From the NCBI GenBank assembly GCA_017481495.1, contig JAFUPC010000065.1, positions 1 through 64,000 on the forward strand: 64,000 bases of DNA, given 5' to 3'. Shown here piece by piece: positions 28,027-37,452 of this stretch. The notes below the pieces were generated by a model. It did no database searches, was not told the DNA's origin, and saw only the letters and a list, made by a program, of their open reading frames with translations. Source of the stretch: Clostridia bacterium. Its GTDB lineage: Bacteria; Bacillota; Clostridia; Oscillospirales; CAG-272. Numbering within the stretch: position 1 is the stretch's first letter; the number at the start of each line of letters is the position of its first letter. The translations under genes were made by a program, and so were the position numbers.

Positions 28027-28055
28027 TTGACTTTTCCGTCATTTTCTGGTATAAT
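28027..28055 (+). promoter_or_regulatory. Sigma-A promoter of the NCS2 permease
   Basis: TTGACT (28027-28032), 17-nt spacer, TGG-TATAAT (28050-28055), a near-consensus promoter 43 bp before the ATG. The leader is too short for a purine riboswitch. Confidence 0.85.
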
Positions 28056-28097
28056 AGTCGTATCTCAACAATGACATTTCAAAGGAGAAACACATCT

Positions 28098-29519
28098 ATG
28101 GAAAAACTCGAAAAATTTTTCCACATCAAGGAACGGGGTTCCAACATCCGCACGGAGATTATGGCGGGCATCACCACCTTTTTCGCGATGGTCTACATTC
28201 TGATGGTCAACGCGGGGATGTTTGCTGACCCGTTCGGGGACGGAACCAACGTCCTCGGCGTTTCTTATGGCGCCATCTACATTGCGACATCCATTTCCGC
28301 CGTCATCGGCACCCTGCTCATCGGTCTGCTTGCCAATCTCCCGCTGGCACAGGCATCCGGTATGGGTCTGAACGCATTTTTCGTCTACACCGCGTGTGTG
28401 ACGTTCGGTCTGACCTACGCAAATGCCCTTGTGCTGATTCTGATTGACGGTATCGTCTTCATTCTGCTGACCGCGACCGGTCTGCGCAAAAAGATTTTCT
28501 CGGCGATCCCCGATGCGGTACGCACCGCCATTCCTGCCGGAATCGGTCTGTTCATCGCCTTTCTGGGATTGCAAAACGCAGGACTTGTCGTCGGCGACAG
28601 CTCCACCTGCGTCAATCTGGCATCGTTCAACCTGCTCAAAGAAAACGCCTGGGCATCCATCATGCCGATGCTGGTAACGGTTCTGGCACTCATCGCCATT
28701 GCCGTCATGTCGAAGCGCAATGTCCGCGGCGCGGTGCTCTGGGGCATTCTCGGCGGCGCGGTGCTTTATTATGTACTGGGCTTTACCGTGCCCGGCTTCT
28801 ACGGTTCCCTGTCCATTACGATGGAAAGTCCGTTTGCGGCGTTCGGCGCGTTCTTTTCCGAAGCATTCGGCAAAGTCTTCACCGAGGGCTTTGACTTCTC
28901 CGCGTACATTGCGGCGCATGGCGTTTCCAATCTGATCCTCACCATTGCGACCACCTCCCTTGCGTTCTGCATGGTCGATATGTTCGACACACTCGGCACG
29001 CTGTACGGTGCGTGTGCAAGAGGCAATATGCTCGACGAAAACGGCGATGTCCCGAACATGGATCGCGCGATGCTTGCCGATGCAATCGCAACCACCACGG
29101 GTGCGGTCTGCGGCACCTCCACTGTCACCACGTTCGTGGAATCCTCCTCCGGTGTTGCCGAGGGCGGCAGAACCGGTTTTGCGGCGATCACAACGGCGAT
29201 TCTGTTCTTTATCGCCATGTTCCTTTCCCCAATCGCACAGCTGATTCCCTCCTGCGCGACGGCTGCGGCGCTCATTTACGTCGGCGTTCTGATGATGGCT
29301 TGCGTGAAGAACATCGACTGGAACGAGATCACGACGGCTGTCCCCGCATTCCTGACGATGGCGATGATGCCGTTCACCTACAACATCTCCTATGGCATCG
29401 CGTTCGGTCTGATCTCCTATGTCATCATCCACGTGTTCTCCGGCAAAGCAAAGGAAGTCACCGCAGCGACATGGGTCGTCATGGCGCTGTTCTTAGCGAT
29501 GCTTCTGCTGACCCACTAA
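28098..29519 (+). CDS. NCS2-family purine permease (AzgA/PbuG-like)
   Basis: 473 residues with 12-14 hydrophobic segments. The N-terminal block EIMAGITTFFAMVYILMVNAGMF and QASGMGLNAFF mark the AzgA-like hypoxanthine/guanine/adenine group. CGTSTVTTFVESSSGVAEGGRTG is the conserved substrate-site loop. It imports purines by proton symport. Start at 28098 is set by AAAGGAG. It is monocistronic, flanked by its own promoter and a terminator. Proximity to purL is suggestive of purine economy but the two are on opposite strands. Confidence 0.93.
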   Translation: MEKLEKFFHIKERGSNIRTEIMAGITTFFAMVYILMVNAGMFADPFGDGTNVLGVSYGAIYIATSISAVIGTLLIGLLANLPLAQASGMGLNAFFVYTACVTFGLTYANALVLILIDGIVFILLTATGLRKKIFSAIPDAVRTAIPAGIGLFIAFLGLQNAGLVVGDSSTCVNLASFNLLKENAWASIMPMLVTVLALIAIAVMSKRNVRGAVLWGILGGAVLYYVLGFTVPGFYGSLSITMESPFAAFGAFFSEAFGKVFTEGFDFSAYIAAHGVSNLILTIATTSLAFCMVDMFDTLGTLYGACARGNMLDENGDVPNMDRAMLADAIATTTGAVCGTSTVTTFVESSSGVAEGGRTGFAAITTAILFFIAMFLSPIAQLIPSCATAAALIYVGVLMMACVKNIDWNEITTAVPAFLTMAMMPFTYNISYGIAFGLISYVIIHVFSGKAKEVTAATWVVMALFLAMLLLTH

Positions 29520-29540
29520 TCTATTTCTAAACACACAATA

Positions 29541-29584
29541 AAAATCCCGTCATCGGTTTATCGCCGGAGACGGGATGATTTTTA
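29541..29584. terminator. Bidirectional terminator
   Basis: ATCCCGTC (29544-29551) pairs with GACGGGAT (29569-29576), with an inner CGG/CCG. T-rich DNA follows on both strands. It serves the permease and the leftward methyltransferase operon. Confidence 0.85.
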
Positions 29585-29603
29585 TAAGACATCCTTTCTG
29601 ACG

Positions 29604-30386
29604 TCAGTACTGACCATCAGCTCTGACCTCTGCCGCCATGAAAATCCGGTGTGTCCGCGCCCGGATCACGCCGTCGCGCGCGAGAATCTTCTGCGCACAA
29701 AGCAAGCGTTCCGCACACGCATCCACCGAAAAGCCGGGAAACTCCCATTCGATGATGCGCGCAAACCACACAAGCGCACCGACATCATAAAAACGGATCT
29801 CCGGAAATTCCTCGCGCAGTTCCGTTACCTGAAAGCCTACTCCCTTAAACTTCTGCCGCATGCGCTCCGGTGTCTGCTCCGGAAACGGTTTCGGTGTTCC
29901 CGGCAGAAGCAGTTCGACCAGCGCCCGGTCATTGTCACACCCGACCTGCTGGGTCAGAAACACGCCGCCAGGAGAGAGCACACGGAACAATTCTTCTGCG
30001 CAGTACGCACCGTGCCGCGACAGCACCATATCAAAGGCGTTATCTGCAAATGGCAGTGCCCGCCCCGCATCCGCCGCGCGGAAATCCACACCCAGGGGGA
30101 GAAGCGTTTCCCGGCACAGCGCGACATTCGGCGGATAGTTTTCCGTTGCCGCGGTAAGTGAGGTGGGGTGCGCAAGCGCGCGCAGAAATTCTCCGCCGCC
30201 GGTGTCGGTATCAAGCAGACGTGCTGTGGGAGATAAGCGTTTTTGTATTTCTTCCTTGTACGACCACGACAGCGGCTCTTCTTCATACCGGTCTTCGATG
30301 TGGGAAAAATCCCAGCCGTGAATGCGAGCGCAGGATTCTTCGGCAAGCCAGACTTGGTATAATTCCGCGTTTTCTGTTTTTATCAT
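29604..30386 (-). CDS. Class I SAM-dependent methyltransferase
   Basis: 260 residues. Motif I appears as LLDTDTGGGEFLRAL, followed by a motif II-like acidic end (TAATENYPPN), and post-motif FDMVLSRHGAYCAEELFRVLSPGGVFLTQQV. This is the Methyltransf_11 layout. The substrate is unknown; related proteins are usually annotated only as class I methyltransferases. It lies 15 nt downstream of purL on the same strand and lacks a clear ribosome-binding site, so it may depend on purL translation. Confidence 0.82.
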   Translation of the reverse strand: MIKTENAELYQVWLAEESCARIHGWDFSHIEDRYEEEPLSWSYKEEIQKRLSPTARLLDTDTGGGEFLRALAHPTSLTAATENYPPNVALCRETLLPLGVDFRAADAGRALPFADNAFDMVLSRHGAYCAEELFRVLSPGGVFLTQQVGCDNDRALVELLLPGTPKPFPEQTPERMRQKFKGVGFQVTELREEFPEIRFYDVGALVWFARIIEWEFPGFSVDACAERLLCAQKILARDGVIRARTHRIFMAAEVRADGQY

Positions 30387-30401
30387 TTATTTATAAATAG
30401 A

Positions 30402-33400
30402 TTATATTTTGATCCTGAAATAGTCCGCCGCCGCGCGGAACATTCCGGTCTCCTTATTGCCGGGGATATTCGTACACAGCGTATTGTCCACGCGGTCGCA
30501 GTGCGCCATCCGGCCGAAAATTCTGCCATCCCGGGCAAACACGCCCTCCACGGCAAAGTCGGATAAGAACGGATTGAACCGGGTGTTGAGTGTCGGATTG
30601 CCGTCCGCATCGACGTACTGCGATGCGATCAGACCGTTTGCGCCAAGATCGAGCACCAGCTCCCCGGGAATCACGCACCGTCCCGCTTTGGATGCGACCG
30701 GGAGCGTGAAAATATCGCCCGATTCCGCGTACCGCATCCACGGGGAGGAAACCGACATCGTTCTGACCCTTACCATCCGGGACACGAGATGTCCGCACGG
30801 GTTTTCGGTCAGACCGATCTGCTCTCCGGTGGGTGTTTTTCCGTCGCCGTAGAACACGCCCGATGCCAACAGCATCCGGAATCCCTCGCCTAGTCCCAGG
30901 ATCAGGTGCGATTCGCGCTCACAGAATGTTAAGAGCGCATCGAAAACGCTGGGTGTCGTGAACACCGCCTGTGCAAATCTCGCCGCCGGGTCTGAGATCG
31001 CCACCGGAACGCTTCCGTAGCCGGGATAACTTCCGCCCGCGAACGCCAGCAGTCCGACATTCGGCCGGGCAAGGGTTTTCGCAAGTGTTTCAATGGACGC
31101 TCGTGTCTCGTGCCGATTCCGGCAGGCAAACAGCAATTTGACCGGTTCAATTCCGACCGCCTCAAACCGTGCAGCGAGCACATCCTCCCCTGTCAGATAC
31201 GGGAGCACGGGCAGAAGCACCTTCGGATGCGGAATGGAGACCGCCGGGAAGTCGATGGAATGCGATTTATACGGAAACGCCGCGACGATTCCGGTTTCCG
31301 CCGTGTCCGTCAGGTCTGCATACAGCTTTTCCTGCGGTTTCAGCCACGCATCAGCAAGCATGGACAGCGGAATGGAGGTAGAGCCGAGCAGGATGTTTGC
31401 GGTGTCTTTTGTCCAGCCGAGCAAAACGCCGCGCAGTTCGAAGTCTGTTTCCACAAGGAACGAGCCGGGACGATCCTCGAACAGGATCCGGCTTGCCGCG
31501 CTCCCCTCATAATTGAAGCCGATGTGGTTGCCGAAGCACATCTGCGCCACCGCCGCCGCGACGCCGCCGGAGGTGACCGCCATACAGGAAAGAATTTTTC
31601 CGTCCCGCGCAAGCGTGTGCAGATAGGTGAGCAGATTTTTCTCCTCGGCGGGGTCGGGCAGACGGTTTTCTCCATAGACCGGTGCCAGCAGATAGACCCG
31701 ACTTCCCGCTTTCTTGAATTCGGGCGTGATCAGGTCTTCCTGCTCTGCCGTCGCCGCGCCGAACGCGATGACTGTCGGCGGAACATCGTACTGCTCACCG
31801 TCTTTGGTAACACGGGTGCCGTTCATGCTGTCCTTGCCGCCGACCGCCGCGACCTCATAATCCATCTGCGCGCGAAATGCGCCGAGCATTGCCGCAAACG
31901 GCACGCCGAACCGCACCGGGTCGTCCCCGGTCGTCGGGAAATATTCCTGCAAAGAAAGGGTCATATCGCGCAGAGCGACCCCCGCAGCGGCAAGGCGGCA
32001 GATCGCCGTCAGAACCGCGAGATACGCGCCGTGATACGGACTCTGTTCCGCGTGGCGCGGCAGATATCCGCACGAAAAGACCGCGCAGGTGTGTGTTTCC
32101 CCCTGCTCCGCGGAGACGGTTGGAAAGCGCACCGCCATATAATCGGTCGGGGTCAGCATCCGTCTTCCGCCGAATGGCATAACCGCTGTCCGTCCGCCCG
32201 CTGTGGCATCGAAGCGTTCCGAAAGTCCTCTGTGCGATGCGACCTCCGGGTGCATCATCAGCCGCAGATACAGTCCCGTCAGGTCGTCTCCCGCAAGATG
32301 ATCGGAGATACCGCGGTACAAGGTTTCTGTGTCGGCAGGCGGAATATACGCGCTCACGCGCCGCTCCGCACCCGTAGCATCGAGAAAATCCCGCGACAGC
32401 GAAAGCAGTGTCTGCTCCCACCACAGCAGTCTGCACCGTCTTTCCGAGGTCACAACGCCGATGATAGATGCATCAAGGTCTTCTGATGCGGCAATTTCCG
32501 CAATTTCTGTTACACGGTCTGCGGGGACAACAAGCAGCATCCGTGCCTGTGTTTCCGAAAAGGCAATTTCGTTCGGTGTCATCATGCCGCCGACCACGAT
32601 CCGGTCGGAAACGGAGGTCGGCACGCGGTCAAGGTCGATGCGCACACCGCCCGCAAGCTCCGCCGCCGCAACGGCAAGTCCGCCGGAACCGACATCCGCC
32701 GCACGGCGCACAAGCCGCCGTACATCTCCGCGCCGCATCATGCGCAGAAGCGAGCGCGATGCCTGCGGGTCGCCGATCTGGGAAGTGTAGGTATTACGGC
32801 GATGTTTTTTCGGTTTTTCGGGGTGGTCGTCCTGCCCGGCACGTTCATCCCCGCCCGGCGACACCCGTACAGCGGAAGCATTCAGTCCGCCGCCAAGGCC
32901 GTCCCGTCCCGTTCTGGCACCAACCAGGACAATGATGTCTCCCGCCGCCGGAACGCCCGGCGCACTCCCGCCGACATCATCGGTGTCAATGGGCGCCGCC
33001 GCCGCCGAAAAGCACACCTCCATATGCTTTGCTGCAAAGCCGGGATGCAGCCATTCGCGGACATACCCGGTCGGAATGCCGGTCTGCACGCCGAACGCTG
33101 CAAAACCATCTGCCGTTTCCGTTGCCATGCGCTGGACGGAAAACCCTTCTGCATCTTCTGCTGACGGATATCCGAGCCCCGACAGCCGCATTGCCGCAAA
33201 CACCTCCGCGCGCGCCGAAAGCGGATCCGCAATCGTTGCGCCGAAGCTGGAAAACGCGCCGAGATACGGCTCCCGCTCCGTTGAATAATTGTGTGTTTCG
33301 TTTTTGTAGTGGAGAAACCACGGTATCGTTCCCTGCTCCGTGTTGACATTTACGCGCACGGTGAACGCATTACGCTCCCCGGTCTCCGCATCGTGGACAA

Positions 33401-34397
33401 GCCTTCCTGTGCGCGCAAGATATTTGGCGGGGACGGTCGCGATGTCCATCAGCGTGATGTTTTTCGGCCGCGTGCCGTACAGTGCTTCTCTGGTTTCCAG
33501 ATACAATTCAAAGGTTTCGGAAATTTCGCGGTCGCAGATTTCCAAGTCCTGCAACGCTGTCAGAAAGGTGATGTGCCGGCAGTGGTCGGACCAGTATGTG
33601 TCGATCATCCGCAGTTCAAACCGATTGGGATCGCGTTTTTCCTCCACACGGAAATAACTGCGGATGAATCGCATATCGTCCTCGGACATCCGGAAATGTT
33701 CAGAATGGACAAACTGCGAAAGAGCTTCATCGTCCATTTCCCGGAAACCGCGTACCGGCATCAGCCCCTCATCGGCATCCGGTGCCAGCGGCGGCAGGGT
33801 CCCCCCGGAAAACAGCGGAAATTCCGTCGCGGATGCCGGATTGATGAGCATTTTTTTCAGACGGGACACATCCTCATCCGACAGCTCTGTTCCGTGGAAG
33901 ACAAACACATCCGCCTGCCGGAACCAGATGCGGTTCTGCTCAAGGGAATCATCCGCGACGGAATCAGAAACACCGGCATCCGATTCATCGGAACTCAAAG
34001 CAGTATTTTCAGAATCATAAGTGCCCGATGCGGCATTTTCCGATACGCCAGTTTTCCCATCCATCAGGTCTGCCGTCATCATCCGGAGCGCATCTTCGGT
34101 CAGGTGCTCGGCGGGACGGCGGAACAGCGGAATGACACAGATGCACGCGGCGTCCTCCTGTCCGGCAAGTGTGCGAATCTCCGATTCGTCCACCACGCGC
34201 TCCGTGGTTCTGTCATACAGAAACGATGCCGGAACCAGATCCGCCGTTGCTTCGTCCCATCCGTCGAAAATCAGACAGCGCAGAATCCGCACCTCCGTGA
34301 CCGTGTGAAGCTCCAGCTCCTCGGTGACACGGCGGTACAGCCGGCGCGCGGCATTGGCATATTCGCTTTTTTTCTCAATCAGAAACAGCTTGCGCAT
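30402..34397 (-). CDS. purL: Phosphoribosylformylglycinamidine synthase, single-chain, glutaminase domain degenerate
   Basis: 1331 residues, large clostridial type. The synthetase half has intact DTYWSDHCRHITF, KHMEVCF, IVLVGARTGRDGLGG and AAVGGKDSMNGTR. The C-terminal class I glutamine-amidotransferase domain has lost its nucleophile: where the family has GICNGFQ, the gene reads GLGEGFR (about residue 1170). The usual SHGEGRF is SKAGRC (about 1236), and GHSER is AHCDR (about 1300). The frame is otherwise intact. This suggests use of free ammonia or a separate glutaminase. Residues about 118-160 are a Ser/Asp-rich insertion. The ATG follows AAAGGAG. Confidence 0.93.
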   Translation of the reverse strand: MRKLFLIEKKSEYANAARRLYRRVTEELELHTVTEVRILRCLIFDGWDEATADLVPASFLYDRTTERVVDESEIRTLAGQEDAACICVIPLFRRPAEHLTEDALRMMTADLMDGKTGVSENAASGTYDSENTALSSDESDAGVSDSVADDSLEQNRIWFRQADVFVFHGTELSDEDVSRLKKMLINPASATEFPLFSGGTLPPLAPDADEGLMPVRGFREMDDEALSQFVHSEHFRMSEDDMRFIRSYFRVEEKRDPNRFELRMIDTYWSDHCRHITFLTALQDLEICDREISETFELYLETREALYGTRPKNITLMDIATVPAKYLARTGRLVHDAETGERNAFTVRVNVNTEQGTIPWFLHYKNETHNYSTEREPYLGAFSSFGATIADPLSARAEVFAAMRLSGLGYPSAEDAEGFSVQRMATETADGFAAFGVQTGIPTGYVREWLHPGFAAKHMEVCFSAAAAPIDTDDVGGSAPGVPAAGDIIVLVGARTGRDGLGGGLNASAVRVSPGGDERAGQDDHPEKPKKHRRNTYTSQIGDPQASRSLLRMMRRGDVRRLVRRAADVGSGGLAVAAAELAGGVRIDLDRVPTSVSDRIVVGGMMTPNEIAFSETQARMLLVVPADRVTEIAEIAASEDLDASIIGVVTSERRCRLLWWEQTLLSLSRDFLDATGAERRVSAYIPPADTETLYRGISDHLAGDDLTGLYLRLMMHPEVASHRGLSERFDATAGGRTAVMPFGGRRMLTPTDYMAVRFPTVSAEQGETHTCAVFSCGYLPRHAEQSPYHGAYLAVLTAICRLAAAGVALRDMTLSLQEYFPTTGDDPVRFGVPFAAMLGAFRAQMDYEVAAVGGKDSMNGTRVTKDGEQYDVPPTVIAFGAATAEQEDLITPEFKKAGSRVYLLAPVYGENRLPDPAEEKNLLTYLHTLARDGKILSCMAVTSGGVAAAVAQMCFGNHIGFNYEGSAASRILFEDRPGSFLVETDFELRGVLLGWTKDTANILLGSTSIPLSMLADAWLKPQEKLYADLTDTAETGIVAAFPYKSHSIDFPAVSIPHPKVLLPVLPYLTGEDVLAARFEAVGIEPVKLLFACRNRHETRASIETLAKTLARPNVGLLAFAGGSYPGYGSVPVAISDPAARFAQAVFTTPSVFDALLTFCERESHLILGLGEGFRMLLASGVFYGDGKTPTGEQIGLTENPCGHLVSRMVRVRTMSVSSPWMRYAESGDIFTLPVASKAGRCVIPGELVLDLGANGLIASQYVDADGNPTLNTRFNPFLSDFAVEGVFARDGRIFGRMAHCDRVDNTLCTNIPGNKETGMFRAAADYFRIKI

Positions 34398-34447
34398 GGC
34401 GACTCCTTTCTGTTATTTGATGATTGCCGTTTGGACGGACGGCTGAT

Positions 34448-35833
34448 TCAGTCCAAAAATTCGCCCGTCAGATGCAATTCGTCCGCGCCTGTGATCCGCA
34501 CGCGGCGCAGGGTCTTGTTTTCCATGACCGCCTCAGCATCGTTTTTGGCAACGGGGATCCGGACTTCCATGAAATTGTCGGTGTGTCCGGTGACAATTCC
34601 ATCATGATAGGTTTCCGGCAGAAACCGCACTTCTCCGCCTAATTCTCCGTGTTTTCGGTAAATATCCGCTTCGATCTCCTTTTGCAGAGCGATCAGCGCA
34701 TTGGCGCGGCGGTTTTTTTCTTCATTGGGAAGCTGACCAGGCATTTTGTCGGCTTCGGTGTTTTTCCGTCTGGAATACGGGAACACATGGATGTGCAAAA
34801 GCCGTGCTTCGCGCGCGAACGCCATCGTCTGCGCCGCATCTTCTTCCGTTTCGCCGGGGAATCCGGTCATGATGTCCGTTGTGAACATGACGTCCGGAAT
34901 TTTTTCGCGGATGTCGGCGAGAATGGCGCGGATCATCGTCATGCTGTATTTGCGCTTCATGCTGTGCAGGACATGGTCGGCGCCGCTTTGCAGGGAGAGG
35001 TGGAACTGCGGCGCGAGCTTTTTCAGTGCCGCCATCCGCGACACGGTTTCGGGCTTCATGTAGGTCGGTTCCATCGAACCGAGCCGATAACGCACCGGGG
35101 AGGTGGGATATGCGTTTTCCACATCTTCAAGCAGGTCAATGAGATGATAGGTTCTGTCCTTGAAATCCCGTCCGTAGGAAGCAATTTCGATTCCCGTCAG
35201 GACGATTTCGCGGTATCCGTTTTCAAGCAGGGCACCGACTTCTCTGATGACATCCTCCGGTGCTTTTGACACCACTCTGCCGCGCGCGCCGGGAATGGCG
35301 CAGTAGGTACAGTGATTTTCACAGCCGTCCTCGATTTTAATATACGCGCGGGTGCGCTCCATGCCGGAGTTTTTAAGCGACATCGGTTCCATGCCGAGTG
35401 CTTCAATATTGTAAACGGCGGATACGGGTTCCTTTGCCGCCGAATCGGTTCCACGCGCGGCGAGAAATTCCACCGCCATATCCACGCAGGAAAGTTTGTT
35501 TCTGGAACCGCAGAGGTAGCTGACCCCCTCGATTGCCAGGATGCGGTCAGCCTGGGTCTGCGCCATACAGCCGGTCACGATGACACACGGCATTCTCCCC
35601 TCCCGGTCGCGGTGCCTTGCCGCGCGGCGGATGACCTGGCAGGCTTTCCGGTCGGATTCTGCCGTGACAGTGCAGGTGTTGATGATATAGACATCCGCAT
35701 CGTCGTCGAAATCCGTCATTCGGAAGCCGCGGCTGACAAGTGCTTCCCGGATGGCTTCACTTTCGTATTGGTTGACCTTACAGCCAAGGGTGTAGATGGC
35801 GGCGGTCGGTGCTTTTGTTATGGTGTTCTGCAT
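34448..35833 (-). CDS. mtaB: tRNA t6A37 methylthiotransferase MtaB
   Basis: 461 residues. UPF0004 domain starting IYTLGCKVNQYESEAIREAL, with cluster cysteines in LGCKVNQ, NTCTV and VTGCMAQ. The radical-SAM domain has CENHCTYCAIPGARG, and a C-terminal TRAM domain ends the protein. The CKVNQ form points to MtaB, which makes ms2t6A37, rather than MiaB. It lies upstream of purL with a 50-nt gap and the same direction. A GAGGTG precedes the ATG at a slightly long distance. Confidence 0.92.
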   Translation of the reverse strand: MQNTITKAPTAAIYTLGCKVNQYESEAIREALVSRGFRMTDFDDDADVYIINTCTVTAESDRKACQVIRRAARHRDREGRMPCVIVTGCMAQTQADRILAIEGVSYLCGSRNKLSCVDMAVEFLAARGTDSAAKEPVSAVYNIEALGMEPMSLKNSGMERTRAYIKIEDGCENHCTYCAIPGARGRVVSKAPEDVIREVGALLENGYREIVLTGIEIASYGRDFKDRTYHLIDLLEDVENAYPTSPVRYRLGSMEPTYMKPETVSRMAALKKLAPQFHLSLQSGADHVLHSMKRKYSMTMIRAILADIREKIPDVMFTTDIMTGFPGETEEDAAQTMAFAREARLLHIHVFPYSRRKNTEADKMPGQLPNEEKNRRANALIALQKEIEADIYRKHGELGGEVRFLPETYHDGIVTGHTDNFMEVRIPVAKNDAEAVMENKTLRRVRITGADELHLTGEFLD

Positions 35834-35923
35834 ATGATGTCTGTCACCTCAGGCGTGCAGAGGTGCATTCCTTTCTGCTGTTGGCGCGTTTGCAAATTTG
35901 AGCGGAAACCGCAAAGTGTTCCA

Positions 35924-37174
35924 TCATTCGGAATCGCTGCCGTTTCCGACACCGACTTTTGCCGAGACGATGAAACCATCGATGTTGTTGCCGGAAATCT
36001 GGTATTCCTTGGCGAGCTTTGGAACAGGGATTTTTTGCGCATCCGTTCCGTCCGAGGAAACATAATAAATACAATAGGTATCTCCATTCGCCGCCGTGAT
36101 GTAATATTTTGTGTCCGTATAGGAGTAATCCTTGATGAAGTTGATGTATTCTTCCAGCGAGAGACCCATGTTCTGGATGGTCAGCGCGTTTCCGATGCCG
36201 ACATATCGGTAGTGCCAGGACTCATAGGCGATTCCCGTCACGTCTTCCTTGCTGGCGGAATAACGGAGAATGTAGCCATATTGCGTACAGTTCTGCGCTG
36301 CCCAGAAATATTCGTCCTGACCGTTGAATTTCCACATGGCTTCATCGCCCTCGACATCCGCTTCGCCCTCGTCGTAAACGGCAAGGTCGATGGCATAACC
36401 GGAGTGGTGTTCGCTGTACCCCGGAAGCTGAGCATAGGCATTAGCATAATCCACACCATAGGATTCGACGAAGCCATCGTAGATTTCCTGCTGCATTTTC
36501 AGGGTGCGATACGCGGTATTGACCATGATATTTCGGTTTTCGCTTTGTTTATAGAACGCATCCATCCAGTCATTCAGTGCATTTATGGCATCCATATGCA
36601 AAAACAGACTGCCGCCGGAGACCTTGTAGCTGTTCGTTTTATTTTTGTAAATGGAATACAAGTCTTCGTAATCGGTTCCAGTCGGGTCTTCCTCCGTGAA
36701 ACGGTACGGCGTATCGAGATTGACCAGAATGCACGGCCCGCGGTAAACATCATTTGCCGAAACGGTGACATACTGTGTCAGATACGCATCCCGCTCCGCT
36801 TCCGTCAGATACGGTCCGTATACCAGATTGTCCGGATTGGAAAACGGCTGGCGTGTTTTATCGGAAAAAACATCTTTCCAATTGACACTTCTGACAATCA
36901 GAAGCGACATGGAAACAAAAATCATGACGATCAGCACCGCGGCAAAGCCGGAAACCGCACCGCGTCTTCGCTTCTGCATCCGTTTTACACTGTACGGATA
37001 TGCTTTGGAGCGGTAACCTGCGTTTTGTTTCTGCTTATATGCGGTCTGTCGGTTCTGCGAATTTGCGTTCCGGGCAGTGTTCTGCCGGACGGCGGAGGGA
37101 TTGCGGGACTGCCGCTGGTTCTGATTTCCCATTCCTGTATTTTGCCGCTGTCCGTTCGGTGGTGATGTGTTCAT
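35924..37174 (-). CDS. M15-family D,D-carboxypeptidase (VanY-like), membrane-anchored
   Basis: 416 residues. A long Gln/Asn/Arg-rich cytoplasmic N-terminus (about 1-75) precedes one transmembrane segment (FAAVLIVMIFVSMSLLIVRSV). The extracellular peptidase domain has zinc ligands in SEHHSGYAIDLAVYD and the catalytic ESWHYRYVG. It should trim the terminal D-Ala from cell-wall stem peptides. About 70 C-terminal residues follow the catalytic domain and are of unknown function. No van regulators are nearby, so a general wall-remodelling role is more likely than resistance. Confidence 0.88.
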   Translation of the reverse strand: MNTSPPNGQRQNTGMGNQNQRQSRNPSAVRQNTARNANSQNRQTAYKQKQNAGYRSKAYPYSVKRMQKRRRGAVSGFAAVLIVMIFVSMSLLIVRSVNWKDVFSDKTRQPFSNPDNLVYGPYLTEAERDAYLTQYVTVSANDVYRGPCILVNLDTPYRFTEEDPTGTDYEDLYSIYKNKTNSYKVSGGSLFLHMDAINALNDWMDAFYKQSENRNIMVNTAYRTLKMQQEIYDGFVESYGVDYANAYAQLPGYSEHHSGYAIDLAVYDEGEADVEGDEAMWKFNGQDEYFWAAQNCTQYGYILRYSASKEDVTGIAYESWHYRYVGIGNALTIQNMGLSLEEYINFIKDYSYTDTKYYITAANGDTYCIYYVSSDGTDAQKIPVPKLAKEYQISGNNIDGFIVSAKVGVGNGSDSE

Positions 37175-37355
37175 ATCGTGTTCGTCCTTTTCGGCGTGTT
37201 GTTTTCTTTTTGGTAATTCTTTTTTCAGTAAATTTTCAAGCAGACATCATTTTTTATGGTGTGCAACAAAGTCTTTATAATAATTATTATATCACATTTA
37301 CAGCCGGAAATAAAGAGGATTTCGTTAATTTTTATTGGTTTTGCGCAATATGAAT

Positions 37356-37385
37356 GAAAAAAAGAGCACCGCGTAAGCGATGCTC
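37356..37385 (-). terminator. Terminator of the glycan-import operon
   Basis: Read leftward: GAGCATCGC-ttac-GCGGTGCTC followed by a run of eight T residues interrupted by nothing. It lies about 67 nt past the last permease stop, with the 15-bp repeat array between. Confidence 0.9.
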
Positions 37386-37389
37386 TTTC

Positions 37390-37449
37390 CGTTGAAATGT
37401 ATTTCGTTGAAATGTATTTCGTTGGAATGTATTCCGTTGGAATATGATC
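37390..37449. repeat. 15-bp tandem repeat array between operon stop and terminator
   Basis: Four units beginning CGTTGAAATGTATTT, the last two diverged (CGTTGGAATGTATTC, CGTTGGAATATGATC). Period and core (TTTCxTTGxAAAT) resemble the array inside cca. The array lies in the 3' UTR of the operon, 3 nt from the permease stop. Confidence 0.85.
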
Positions 37450-37452
37450 CGA

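Noticed and set aside
28056..28097. Purine riboswitch before the NCS2 permease
   Set aside because: The transcribed leader is only about 35 nt, too short, and no aptamer motif is present.
28065..29432. 455-codon frame opposite the NCS2 permease
   Set aside because: Antisense shadow; the permease has promoter, ribosome-binding site and family motifs.
30402..34397. Frameshift as the cause of the missing PurL glutaminase motif
   Set aside because: Flanking family blocks remain in the same frame on both sides of GLGEGFR, so it is substitution rather than a frameshift.
35924..37174. Vancomycin-resistance VanY
   Set aside because: No vanS/vanR/vanHAX genes nearby; M15 D,D-carboxypeptidases are common wall-remodelling enzymes.
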